Below are positions 7,206 to 14,682 of a stretch of 26,294 bases of DNA, in pieces. Source of the DNA: Bordetella parapertussis (GTDB lineage Bacteria; Pseudomonadota; Gammaproteobacteria; Burkholderiales; Burkholderiaceae_C); assembly GCA_945878355.1 (NCBI GenBank), contig CAMCTC010000067.1, positions 1 through 26,294 on the forward strand, in the 5' to 3' direction. The notes under the pieces are model-generated. The model saw only the letters and a list, made by a program, of their open reading frames with translations. It had not been told where the DNA came from and ran no database searches. The translations under genes were made by a program, and so were the position numbers. The number at the start of each line of letters is the position of its first letter. Position 1 is the first letter of the stretch.

Positions 7206-9253
7206 ACACTGAAGCGAGTTCGAAAGTCCAAGCCCGGCATCTGAGCCGCAACGCCTACCTTTACGTCCGCCAATCCACGCTGCGGCAGGTGTTCGAGAAC
7301 ACGGAGAGCACTCTGCGTCAGTATGCGCTGCAGCAGCGCGCGGTGGCGCTCGGATGGCGTGCCGAACAGATACAGGTGATCGATTCAGACCTGGGCCGCT
7401 CGGGGGCCACAGCGGTCGATCGCGAGGGCTTCCAGCGCCTGGTTACTGAGGTCGGCCTTGGGCGGGCGGGAATTGTCATGGGACTTGAAGTCTCCCGCCT
7501 GGCGCGCAACTCGATGGACTGGCACCGCTTGCTCGAGATCTGCGCATTGGCCGATACGCTGATCTTGGACGAGGACGGCGTGTACGACCCGGCGCACTTC
7601 AACGACCGCTTGCTCCTAGGCCTGAAGGGCACGATGAGTGAGGCCGAGCTGCATGTGCTCAAGGCCCGACTGCGAGGGGGCATCTTGAACAAGGCGCGTC
7701 GCGGCGAGCTGCAAATGCGCCAGCCCATCGGACTCGTACATGACGCCCAGGGTCGGGTGTGCCTGGATCCCGATATGCGCATCCAGGACAGCGTTCGCAT
7801 GTTGCTTTGCACCTTCGAGCGCACGGGCTCGGCCAGTGCCACGGTCAAGGCATTCCGGCAGCAGGGCTTGCTGTTCCCGCGGCAGGCGGTCAAAGGACCT
7901 CGGCACGGTGAGATCCTGTGGTCGGCGCTCACACACGGACGTACCTTGTTCGTGCTGCATAACCCTGCATATGCAGGTGCATTCACCTTCGGAAGAACGC
8001 GGCAACGCAAGATGCCGGACGGCAGCACGATCAACAAACACCTGCCGACGGCCGAGTGGACAACGCTGATCCGCGATGCGCATCAGGGCTACATCAGTTG
8101 GGAGCAGTACGAACGCAACCTCAAGCGCCTGGGTGACAACGCCCAGGCGTACAACGAGGGTCGCGAGCGAGGCGCTCCTCGTGAGGGACCAGCGCTGTTG
8201 CAGGGCTTGGCCATATGCGCAATCTGCAATGCACGCATGACCGTGCGCTACCACCATAACAACCAAAAAACCTGGCCGTCTTATATCTGCCAACACGCGG
8301 GCATCCAGACGGCCACGCCAATCTGCCAGTCGATCAGCGGCGGCGGTCTTGACGAGGCGATAGGCAAATTGCTGGTCGAGTTGGTCACGCCCAGGTCCCT
8401 AGAGCTCGCCGTGCAAGTGCAAGCCGAAGTCGAGTCGCGCAACGTCGAGCACGACATGCTACGCCGCCAGGAGGTCGAGCGCGCGCGTTACGAATGCGAT
8501 CTCGCACGTCGACGCTACATGCAGGTGGACCCCGACAACCGGCTGGTGGCCGACTCTCTGGAGGCCGAGTGGAACGAAAAGCTTCGTGCGCATGAGCAAG
8601 CCAGCGAGCGTTACAAGGAGCAGCGCAAAGCGGATGTGGCGGGCATCAACGACAAGCAGCGCGCGAGCATCATCAACCTGGCCAAGGACTTCCCGCGCCT
8701 ATGGAACGACCCACGAACACCCGACCGTGAGCGCAAGCGCATGGCGCGCCTGCTCATCACCGACATTACCTTGCTCAAGGGCGCCGACATCACTGCACAT
8801 GTCCGCTTCAATGGCGGCACAACGAGAACGCTCCACCTGGAGTTGCCCAAGCGGGCGTGGGAACTGCGCCAGACTCCGGGCTCACTGGTCGAGCGGGTCG
8901 ACAAACTGCTGGAGTCTGGCTCCGACCCCGAGGTCGCGCGCGAGCTCAATCGCCTGGGCATTCGCTCTGGATGGGGACATGAATTCAACCGAGCTATCGT
9001 GCGCAGAATCCGTGAAGCGCACGACCTAAAGGGTCACTACGAGCGGCTGCGTGCCCAAGGCATGCTAAGTCAAGAGGAGCTGGCCCTGCACATGGATGTG
9101 ACTGTCGACACGATCAAGCGATGGCGACGTGCGGGCTTGCTGCGTCACCACCGCTATGGCGGTCGCGGCGAGTGTCTGTACGAGGTTCCCGATGCAGATT
9201 CGCCCGTCAAGCATCGGCCACAGAGCAGGACTGCCGACCCGATGTCGGCATGA
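7202..9253 (+). CDS. Large serine recombinase with zinc-ribbon domain
   Basis: 683 aa. The N-terminal resolvase domain (about 15-160) has the nucleophilic Ser25 in YLYVRQST and GLEVSRLARNSMDW. Next come the recombinase DNA-binding domain (about 175-300, including HNPAYAGAFTFGRTR), a zinc ribbon beginning CAICNARM near residue 339 with its second Cys in YICQHAG, and a long coiled coil (about 400-480). The last 100 residues add a helix-turn-helix (GMLSQEELALHMDVTVDTIK). This is the architecture of large serine integrases and TnpX-like transposases, which cut at short att cores without host duplication. The GTG start overlaps the preceding ORF. All domains appear intact, so the element may still be able to excise, which would repair the split transposase. 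Confidence 0.92.
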   Translation: MNTEASSKVQARHLSRNAYLYVRQSTLRQVFENTESTLRQYALQQRAVALGWRAEQIQVIDSDLGRSGATAVDREGFQRLVTEVGLGRAGIVMGLEVSRLARNSMDWHRLLEICALADTLILDEDGVYDPAHFNDRLLLGLKGTMSEAELHVLKARLRGGILNKARRGELQMRQPIGLVHDAQGRVCLDPDMRIQDSVRMLLCTFERTGSASATVKAFRQQGLLFPRQAVKGPRHGEILWSALTHGRTLFVLHNPAYAGAFTFGRTRQRKMPDGSTINKHLPTAEWTTLIRDAHQGYISWEQYERNLKRLGDNAQAYNEGRERGAPREGPALLQGLAICAICNARMTVRYHHNNQKTWPSYICQHAGIQTATPICQSISGGGLDEAIGKLLVELVTPRSLELAVQVQAEVESRNVEHDMLRRQEVERARYECDLARRRYMQVDPDNRLVADSLEAEWNEKLRAHEQASERYKEQRKADVAGINDKQRASIINLAKDFPRLWNDPRTPDRERKRMARLLITDITLLKGADITAHVRFNGGTTRTLHLELPKRAWELRQTPGSLVERVDKLLESGSDPEVARELNRLGIRSGWGHEFNRAIVRRIREAHDLKGHYERLRAQGMLSQEELALHMDVTVDTIKRWRRAGLLRHHRYGGRGECLYEVPDADSPVKHRPQSRTADPMSA

Positions 9254-9306
9254 AAGCGGGCAAGTTCCAACCAATCCACCCATGAAGGTGCACTATGCAA
9301 CACACT

Positions 9307-9311
9307 CCTTG
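9307..9311. repeat. Right junction (attR-like) of the serine-recombinase element
   Basis: Second copy of CCTTG (see 5882-5886). Immediately right of it, transposase codons resume on the minus strand (AGC ACC of SPTSK read in reverse as CTGGT). About 50 bp separate the recombinase stop from this boundary. Confidence 0.7.
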
Positions 9312-10084
9312 CTGGTCGGAGAAAAAGGCCTGCAAAAAATTAGGTGGATGCCCAGGCGCGCGCAGACCCCTTGCATCGTGCGGGCACGGTATGCGGCGCC
9401 GTTGTCGACGACCAACTTGATGGGTACCCCCCTGCGCAAGAGCGCTTGCTTGAGCACGCCCTCGACATCGAGCGCCGTCTCGCCCAGGCAGAACGCGCTG
9501 TGGGCGACCAGGCGCGAGGCATCGTCCATCAAGGACACGAGATAGGTCTTGCGCAGTTGGCCCTTGACGATGACCCGCGGGCCATGCATCACGTCGCCGT
9601 ACCAGATCGACCCCGCGAACTCGGCATTGAAGCTGCGCTTCTCCTCGGGGCTTGCTGGCCCACCGGGGAGCTTGGACAAGCCGCTGGCGTGCAGCAAGCG
9701 GTGAATCGCCGAGCGCGACAGGCTGTGCTTGGCGACCAGTCCGGCCGATTCGAGCAGACGCAGGAGTTGGCGAATCGAGCGACGGGGATTGTCTCGCTTG
9801 GCCGCCAGGATCGCCTCCTGGATCTCGGGCGCGATCTTGGACTTGCCACGATCGGTGCGGGCCTTGGGCACCAGACCGGCGATGCCCTGCGTGCGCCACG
9901 CGTAGTACCAAGCCTGAATGGTCTTCTCGCCGAGATGGCGGCGTTGCGTGCCGGGCATGGCGTACTCGCGGGTGGCGAGCTCGCGAGTGAGTTGCTGCAG
10001 CTCACCGTGCTCGAGCCGCTCGCGGCTGACGATGGGGCCCAGTACGGACAGGCGAAACAATGCCTTCGGGTCGATCTCGTTCAT
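9307..10084 (-). pseudogene. 5' half of the split rve-type DDE transposase
   Basis: Starts at 10084 (MNEIDPKALF) with a strong ribosome-binding site (GGAGGTGAG, 4 nt before ATG); an open frame continues upstream to 10150 but lacks such a site. Residues about 40-140 form paired helix-turn-helix segments (KTIQAWYYAWRTQGIAGLVP, RRSIRQLLRLLESAGLV). The integrase core starts near 158 with catalytic Asp164 (IWYGDVMHG) and Asp227 (LVVDNGAAYRA). The natural frame continues to SPTSK (residue 259) and then enters the inserted element, ending after four foreign codons at 9293. The catalytic Glu is on the other fragment, so this product cannot transpose, though its DNA-binding domain might still be made and bind the transposon ends. 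Confidence 0.9.
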
Positions 10085-10159
10085 CAAACTCACCTCCAGT
10101 TGTTGGGAGTTCGATGAGACCCAAGATCGGGGTCTGGCGGAAGACTGCAAAGTGTGTGG

Positions 10160-10181
10160 GGTCCCCGCCCGGGCGGGGACC
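10160..10181. repeat. Perfect 22-bp GC-rich palindrome between transposon genes
   Basis: GGTCCCCGCCC (10160-10170) is followed with no spacer by its exact complement GGGCGGGGACC (10171-10181). It sits in the 129-bp gap between the Zn-ribbon gene and the transposase gene on the transcribed minus strand. It may be an operator for a dimeric repressor, an attenuator limiting transposase expression, or a cruciform. There is no T-tract, so it is not a standard terminator. Confidence 0.6.
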
Positions 10182-10213
10182 AGGCTGTCTCCTGGCGCTT
10201 CAGGGTCGGGGTA

Positions 10214-10750
10214 TCACGGGACGATCAGCTCCCGATCGACCCATGCCATGGCCTGTGCCAGCGACATGCTGTCGATCACGTGGTGCCAGAAAGCGTTGTG
10301 GTCGCAGATCCGTCCCAGTTCAGGAAATCGGCTGCGCAGGACGAAGGCAAAGCCATCGCCACGCTCCTTGAGCCAGTCCCGCCAACGCACCACCGTGCGC
10401 AGGGCACGACCGGTGCCATCGCTGCAGCCGCCCAGCGACACGCCGCTGAGCAACAGCACCAACACGACCTGCTGCAAGGCCCAGCAATACCAACGCCGTG
10501 GCGACATGAACAGCGGCAGCCGGGAGCACGTGCGGACGCACTTGCGGCACAGGTAGCGAAGCACCGGAACCAGTTCGCGCGTCTCGCCGCCGGTGCACCA
10601 CTCACCCTTGCGGAAGTAGCAGCCATGCCGCCACAGTCCGCCAACGCCGCAGCCCGGACAGGCCTGTGGCCGGTAGACATCAGGGTCCGTCTGCGCGATG
10701 GCGGCCAGGTGCTGGGCGAGCGTGGGGATACTTGCTACGATGCGGTGCAT
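10214..10750 (-). CDS. DUF6431-type Zn-ribbon protein, first gene of the transposon
   Basis: 178 aa. Two Cys pairs, ACPGCGVGG (about residues 31-34) and YLCRKCVRTCS (about 68-75), frame a zinc ribbon with an intervening basic stretch (LWRHGCYFRKGEW). The pattern continues with LPLFMSPRRWY, followed by a hydrophobic helix (WALQQVVLVLLLSGVSLGG) and a helix-turn-helix-like tail. This matches my recollection of DUF6431 proteins that accompany rve/ExeA transposons; zinc ribbons of this sort also head several transposase families and bind terminal DNA. It lies 48 bp inside the right inverted repeat, so its promoter is probably in the transposon tip. It probably binds element ends or regulates transposition (inference). 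Confidence 0.7.
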   Translation of the reverse strand: MHRIVASIPTLAQHLAAIAQTDPDVYRPQACPGCGVGGLWRHGCYFRKGEWCTGGETRELVPVLRYLCRKCVRTCSRLPLFMSPRRWYCWALQQVVLVLLLSGVSLGGCSDGTGRALRTVVRWRDWLKERGDGFAFVLRSRFPELGRICDHNAFWHHVIDSMSLAQAMAWVDRELIVP

Positions 10751-10782
10751 AGGTCGGTCTCGATTGTTCGCGTGTGTCTTCG

Positions 10783-10798
10783 TAAACCCACGATAACA
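10783..10798 (-). repeat. Right terminal inverted repeat of the DDE transposon
   Basis: Read on the minus strand this is TGTTATCGTGGGTTTA, matching the left tip at 12 of 16 positions. The flank beyond it (AAGGA) does not match the left flank (GCGAT), so no target duplication is seen. Confidence 0.55.
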
Positions 10799-10896
10799 AA
10801 GGAGTACCGGCCTATCTTGCTTGTGCAGCGTCCCAGCCTAAAACCGGCTCTGTTCTCACGAACGACCTGAAAAGATCCGAGACATCGGCGTACCGA

Positions 10897-11220
10897 TCAG
10901 CCTCGGACTTCGGCGGACGTAACAACGGGTGCCGCGGTCGGCGCTAGCGGCGAACCCTGATGCGTCACAGGGTCGGTGTCCGTTTCGCCCGGAGCACATC
11001 GATCCTTCTGCCGCAAACGCCACCGCCGCGTTCACTCGATATGGTGGATTCGCCCAGCATCGCCGGACTGATACCGCTCGCCAGCGGCGCGCTGAGCTTC
11101 AACGCGTGCCGCGATGGAGCAGGTTTGATCGCAATAGATCTGGCCTCGGTCACATCGGCTGCAGAGCACGGTGCGCTCGCTGCAACGGGCACACAGAAAC
11201 ATGCGGCCGACCGATTCCAT
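10897..11220 (-). pseudogene. Small Cys-rich transposon-associated gene broken by one nonsense codon
   Basis: From the ATG at 11220, preceded by GAGGAGG, the frame encodes MFLCARCSERTVLCSRCDRG, then QIYCDQTC and a basic region. A TGA at 11032-11034 follows GRIHHIE. The same frame continues without further stops through TRRWRLRQK and VTHQGSPLAP to a TGA at 10897-10899, 107 codons in all. The Cys-x2-Cys pairs followed by DRGQIYC and a later VTHQGS block fit, from memory, a small Cys-rich protein often found next to transposases. The CGA-to-TGA change (Arg expected in a basic RRWR run) is the only visible lesion. No matching transposase is adjacent, so this looks like a remnant of another element, cut near 10799 by the DDE transposon or by a deletion. 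Confidence 0.6.
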
Positions 11221-11407
11221 ACAGAGCCTCCTCTTCATCGACGATTGTCCGCTTCGGATGGCCGATGGCAGTTGACGGGCACCCTCGCCAAAAACGACAC
11301 ATCACCGGCGAATAGTGGCGGGTTTACACCGGCGCCAACAATCTGCCGGCGGATTCAAGAACCGCGCGGCGGAAGCCGACCCGCGTCAAAATTGAGCGAG
11401 AAACGAC

Positions 11408-12541
11408 TTACGCCATCTCGTCCTCTTCCACACCCCCTCTGAATTTCATAGGGATATCGATTTTGGGGATGGTCTTGAGCGCCTCAAATCGACGGTGCAG
11501 TTGCTCAGGGCGAATGTGGGTGTAGCGCTTCAGCGTGTTCCAGCTCGCATGGCCAGAAATAACCGCCACCTCTTCGATTTTCAGACCATGCCAAAACAGC
11601 ATCGAGATTCCGGTGTGACGGAGGTCGTGGAAGCGAAGGTCCTTGATTGAAGGCAGGCCGGTCTCTGCGATTCGATCCCGAGCGCGCTCGAACGCCGATG
11701 AGACTGAGTCCATGTTGTGCGGAAACAGTCTTGCGTCCAGCTTTGGAATGGTCTCCAGAAGATTCCACGCTGGCTCTAGCAGCGGAACGATTTGGTCGTG
11801 GTACTCCTTTTTCTTCGGGTGCTTTACTTGGCGAAGAAGGATGGTGCGACGCTTGGTATCGATATTCTTCCACTCCATTTTTCCGAGCTCACCCAGGCGC
11901 CGAGGGCACGCCAAAGCGAAGTGGTAGATGGGGATCATGTCGATACTGGTTTGATGGTGCTGGTTTCGACGGGCGAATTCCTTCAGCAAAGCATCCTCTT
12001 CCTCCTGATCCACGCAGCGAATTCGCTTCTCTGACTTGGCGACCAGACCTTCCTTGTCCAGGTAGTACAGCGCCTGTTCCACAGCGGTGGTGTCCACCTC
12101 GATGCCGTAGGCGATTTTTGCGACGCCGAAGGCAGCTGAAATAGGGGAGAGGTCCGACTTGATCGTCGCCGGCACGACCCCGTCCTCGGTCTTCCTGCGT
12201 ACCGCGTAGTCGATCAGGTGCTTTGAAGTCAGATCGCTGACCTTCAGCTTGCGGAACGCGTCGGCAATCTTTTGGTGGTTGTGGATCGTTGAACGGCCGA
12301 GCAGGGGCCGGTACTTGATCTGCGCCGCCAGGTGCATGTCCACCAGCTCTCCGACCGTGATCTTGCTCGCAGAGTGCTTGGCGGGGCCTTCCTTCTTAAC
12401 TTTCGCTTCAAGCCTGTCACCCCAGCTCTTGGCCATCACTTCTGTTTCGAAGACCTTCGACTCTGAGAAAATCACTACTCCGCCTTGCTTGATGCGCACC
12501 TGCGCCAGGAACTTGTCGCCGCGTTTTTGGATGGATGGCAT
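11408..12541 (-). CDS. Tyrosine-type site-specific integrase of a genomic island
   Basis: 377 aa from the ATG at 12541 (MPSIQKRGDKFLAQVRIKQG), chosen over 12586 for the GGAG upstream and the family-like N-terminus. It has an N-terminal arm-binding region, a SAM-like core-binding domain (about 70-160) and a catalytic domain with Arg in CPRRLGELGKMEW, HDLRH in LRFHDLRHTGISML, the second His in SGHASW and the nucleophile Tyr in LKRYTHI. All catalytic residues are present. The gene faces the 5' end of dusA, a well-known attachment gene for islands and prophages. It probably integrated the island that carries the restriction-modification genes and transposons to its left. Confidence 0.92.
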   Translation of the reverse strand: MPSIQKRGDKFLAQVRIKQGGVVIFSESKVFETEVMAKSWGDRLEAKVKKEGPAKHSASKITVGELVDMHLAAQIKYRPLLGRSTIHNHQKIADAFRKLKVSDLTSKHLIDYAVRRKTEDGVVPATIKSDLSPISAAFGVAKIAYGIEVDTTAVEQALYYLDKEGLVAKSEKRIRCVDQEEEDALLKEFARRNQHHQTSIDMIPIYHFALACPRRLGELGKMEWKNIDTKRRTILLRQVKHPKKKEYHDQIVPLLEPAWNLLETIPKLDARLFPHNMDSVSSAFERARDRIAETGLPSIKDLRFHDLRHTGISMLFWHGLKIEEVAVISGHASWNTLKRYTHIRPEQLHRRFEALKTIPKIDIPMKFRGGVEEDEMA

Positions 12542-12557
12542 AAGGGTGGGATCTCCG

Positions 12558-12658
12558 GTGCAACTGGATGGATTTGTGTGGTGCAACTCTACCCGTTAGT
12601 TGCACAGAAGAGTTGACCTTTGGGAACTGAAATCCCCGAAAACGCCCGAAATGCAACT
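12558..12658. repeat. Repeated TGCAACT motifs between integrase and dusA
   Basis: GTGCAACT occurs at 12558-12565 and 12581-12588, its exact inverse AGTTGCAC at 12598-12605, and TGCAACT again at 12652-12658. The second and third form a hairpin-like inverted repeat with a 9-nt spacer. Clustered short repeats between a tyrosine integrase gene and its attachment gene are typical of arm-type integrase sites or excisionase/repressor sites; they may also control int transcription. Confidence 0.5.
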
Positions 12659-12679
12659 ACGGCAGGGAGCAAGGAATGC

Positions 12680-13780
12680 ATGAGAACTAAAGAAAATCAA
12701 CAGCTTAGCGCTAATTTTTCACCTTGGCGGTTAAGTGTGGCTCCCATGCTCGACTGGACCGATAGGCATTGCCGATTTTTCCATCGCCTCATCAGCCGCC
12801 ATACCAGGCTTTACACCGAGATGGTGACCACGGGTGCGCTGATGCATGGTGATTTGCCACGCCACCTCGATTTCGACGCCGCCGAACAGCCACTGGCGCT
12901 GCAACTTGGCGGCAGCGAACCCGACGATCTGGCAAGGTCGGCAAGATTGGCGCGGCAATGGGGTTACCAGGAGGTCAACCTCAACTGCGGTTGCCCCAGC
13001 GAGCGGGTGCAGCGCGGCGCATTCGGGGCCTGCCTGATGGCTGAACCGACCCTGGTTCGCGACAGCGTCAAGGCCATGCGCGATGTGTTGGGCAGCGATC
13101 TGGCGGTGACGGTCAAACACCGGATCGGCATTGACCGCATCGAGAGCTATGAATTTGTCCGAGACTTTGTCGGCACGGTGGCCGAGGGCGGCTGCGATGT
13201 GTTCATCGTCCACGCACGCAATGCTTGGTTGCAAGGCCTGAGCCCGAAAGAGAACCGCGAAGTGCCGCCGCTGCGCCATGAACTGGTGCACAGGCTGAAG
13301 CAGGAGTTCCCGCAGCTCACGGTCGTGGTCAACGGCGGCCTCACCACAGGCGCGCAGATCGCCGAGCAACTGGCGCAGGTCGACGGCGTGATGGTCGGGC
13401 GCGAGGCCTACCACCATCCTTGCCTGATGGCCGACTGGGACGCCAGGTTCTGGGGCGATGGCGTGGCGCCCGAGGTCGATGACGATTGGCGCATGGACTT
13501 GGAGCAGCGGATGCTGGCCTATATCGAGCGCATGCAGGCCCTTCAAGGCACGCCCTGGTCGCACATCATGCGCCACTTGCTGGGCCTGTGGAATGGCCAG
13601 CCCGGGGCTCGGCGCTGGCGTCAGGTCTGGAGCAATCACCGTCTCAAATCGCTGCCTGCTCGTGATGTCGCGCGCCTGGCTCATGCTGCGAGGCTCGGTC
13701 ATCCTGCTGCAGGCGACCCGATCACTATCGAGGCCTCACTCGCGCAGCGAACGATGATGCCGATCCCGGAGAACGTATGA
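12680..13780 (+). CDS. dusA: tRNA-dihydrouridine synthase A
   Basis: 366 aa. A flavin-dependent enzyme that reduces uridines in the D-loop of tRNA. Motifs: APMLDWTDRHCRFFHRLIS at about 20-40, QLGGSEPDDLA, the catalytic Cys in LNCGCPSERV, VKHRIGID, FIVHARNAW and VNGGL plus GREAYHHP for flavin phosphate binding. The ATG at 12680 follows AAGGAA and gives a normal length; an in-frame TTG at 12620 would add 20 unrelated residues. Its first 15-20 codons (MRTKENQQLSANFSPW) may be supplied by the integrated island, as islands at this site usually rebuild the 5' end. The stop overlaps mtnP (ATGA). Confidence 0.95.
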   Translation: MRTKENQQLSANFSPWRLSVAPMLDWTDRHCRFFHRLISRHTRLYTEMVTTGALMHGDLPRHLDFDAAEQPLALQLGGSEPDDLARSARLARQWGYQEVNLNCGCPSERVQRGAFGACLMAEPTLVRDSVKAMRDVLGSDLAVTVKHRIGIDRIESYEFVRDFVGTVAEGGCDVFIVHARNAWLQGLSPKENREVPPLRHELVHRLKQEFPQLTVVVNGGLTTGAQIAEQLAQVDGVMVGREAYHHPCLMADWDARFWGDGVAPEVDDDWRMDLEQRMLAYIERMQALQGTPWSHIMRHLLGLWNGQPGARRWRQVWSNHRLKSLPARDVARLAHAARLGHPAAGDPITIEASLAQRTMMPIPENV

Positions 13781-14682
13781 AAGAGCTTACCCGCCTCGGC
13801 ACTCCCAACGGCCTGCTGGCCATCATCGGTGGCAGTGGCCTGTACGACCTGCCTGGACTGTCCGACACCGCCTGGGTGCGGGTCGACACGCCCTGGGGCG
13901 AGCCCTCGGACGAGGTCTTCACCGGGACGCTGGCCACTGCAGTCGGCCCGGCCAAGTTGGCCTTCCTGCCGCGCCACGGTCGAGGCCACCGGCTGCCGCC
14001 GTCGGCGCTGAACTACCGCGCCAACATCGCCGCACTCAAAGCCTTGGGCGCGACCGACGTGTTGTCACTCAGCGCGGTAGGTGGGCTGCGAGCCGATCTG
14101 CCGCCAGGCAGCTTTGTCGTGGTGGACCAGTTCATCGACCGCACGGTCGGGCGCGAGAGCTCATTCTTCGGCACCGGCCTGGTCGCCCATGTGTCGATGG
14201 CGCGGCCGGTATGCACCCGGTTGGGTAACCATGTGCAGGCTGCGCTGGCGGGCCTGGGTGTTCCGCATCAGCGAGGGGGCACTTACCTGGCGATGGAGGG
14301 TCCGCAGTTCAGCACGTTGGCCGAGTCGCAGCTCTACCGCAGTTGGAACTGCGATGTGATCGGCATGACGAACATGCCCGAGGCCAAGCTTGCCCGAGAG
14401 GCCGAGCTTTGCTATGCGACGGTAGCGATGGTCACCGATTTCGATTGCTGGCATCCGGCTCACGACGACGTCACGGTCGAGGCCATCGTCGCGGTGCTCA
14501 GCAGCAACGCTGACGCTGCGCGTGCGCTGGTGGCCCGTGGTGCGGCTGCGATTGCACACGATCCGCACGGCCCGGTCTGCGGTTGTCGGCGTTCGCTCGA
14601 CCATGCCTTGATCACAGCGCCGGCTGCACGTGATCCGGACATGGTGCAGCGCTTGCGCGCTGTGGCCGGGCGGGTGTTGTGA
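13777..14682 (+). CDS. mtnP: S-methyl-5'-thioadenosine phosphorylase
   Basis: 301 aa. Splits methylthioadenosine, a by-product of polyamine and homoserine lactone synthesis, with phosphate into adenine and methylthioribose 1-phosphate. Seen: IIGGSGLYDLPGL (phosphate loop), FLPRHGRGH, TYLAMEGPQFSTLAES (purine/ribose site), IGMTNMPEAKLAREAELCYA and MVTDFDCWH, in the usual order for the PNP/MTAP family. The ATG overlaps the dusA stop, and the stop overlaps the GTG of mtnA, so translation is coupled. The specific call over purine nucleoside phosphorylase rests on the NMPEAKLAREAELCYA block and on mtnA next door. Confidence 0.93.
   Translation: MKELTRLGTPNGLLAIIGGSGLYDLPGLSDTAWVRVDTPWGEPSDEVFTGTLATAVGPAKLAFLPRHGRGHRLPPSALNYRANIAALKALGATDVLSLSAVGGLRADLPPGSFVVVDQFIDRTVGRESSFFGTGLVAHVSMARPVCTRLGNHVQAALAGLGVPHQRGGTYLAMEGPQFSTLAESQLYRSWNCDVIGMTNMPEAKLAREAELCYATVAMVTDFDCWHPAHDDVTVEAIVAVLSSNADAARALVARGAAAIAHDPHGPVCGCRRSLDHALITAPAARDPDMVQRLRAVAGRVL

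Larger units (their letters stand above)
5887..9311 (+). mobile_element. 3.4-kb serine-recombinase mobile element inserted in the transposase gene
   Basis: The boundaries are set by the broken transposase: left CCTTG at 5882-5886, right CCTTG at 9307-9311. The element is 3425 bp and reads rightward, opposite to its host gene. It carries a DUF5372-type gene, a helix-turn-helix gene, a small ORF and a large serine recombinase. In a circularised form the ends would join as ACACACTCCTTGGCAACCGC, flanked about 20 bp away on both sides by an inverted GTGCA/TGCAC, a dyad arrangement usual for serine-recombinase attachment sites. No drug-resistance or other passenger genes are visible. Boundaries are well supported; the mechanism is inferred from the recombinase family. 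Confidence 0.8.
3781..10798 (-). mobile_element. DDE transposon with ExeA/TniB-like ATPase, interrupted by a serine-recombinase element
   Basis: The element starts exactly where hsdS is broken (TGTTAGCGACGGT at 3781) and ends at 10798 with an imperfect inverted copy (TGTTATCGTGGGT on the minus strand). All its own genes read leftward: a Zn-ribbon protein, an rve transposase (now split), an AAA ATPase and a 76-aa protein. The layout recalls IS481/Tn7-like rve transposases that work with an ATPase partner. Without the nested 3425-bp insertion it would be about 3.6 kb. I see no target-site duplication (flanks GCGAT and AAGGA), so one flank has probably been lost by deletion. The ends are inferred from the inverted repeat and the hsdS break only. 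Confidence 0.65.

Noticed and set aside
9344..10117. 257-codon plus-strand frame opposite the transposase 5' half
   Set aside because: Antisense shadow of the rve transposase, whose HTH and DD motifs are clear on the minus strand.
11032..11034. TGA as a selenocysteine codon in a Cys-rich protein
   Set aside because: The TGA falls in a basic segment where Arg fits, not at a Cys position, and I see no SECIS-like hairpin directly after it.
12541..12780. tRNA gene as integration site of the island
   Set aside because: No cloverleaf or tRNA-like sequence lies next to the integrase; dusA fits better as attachment gene.
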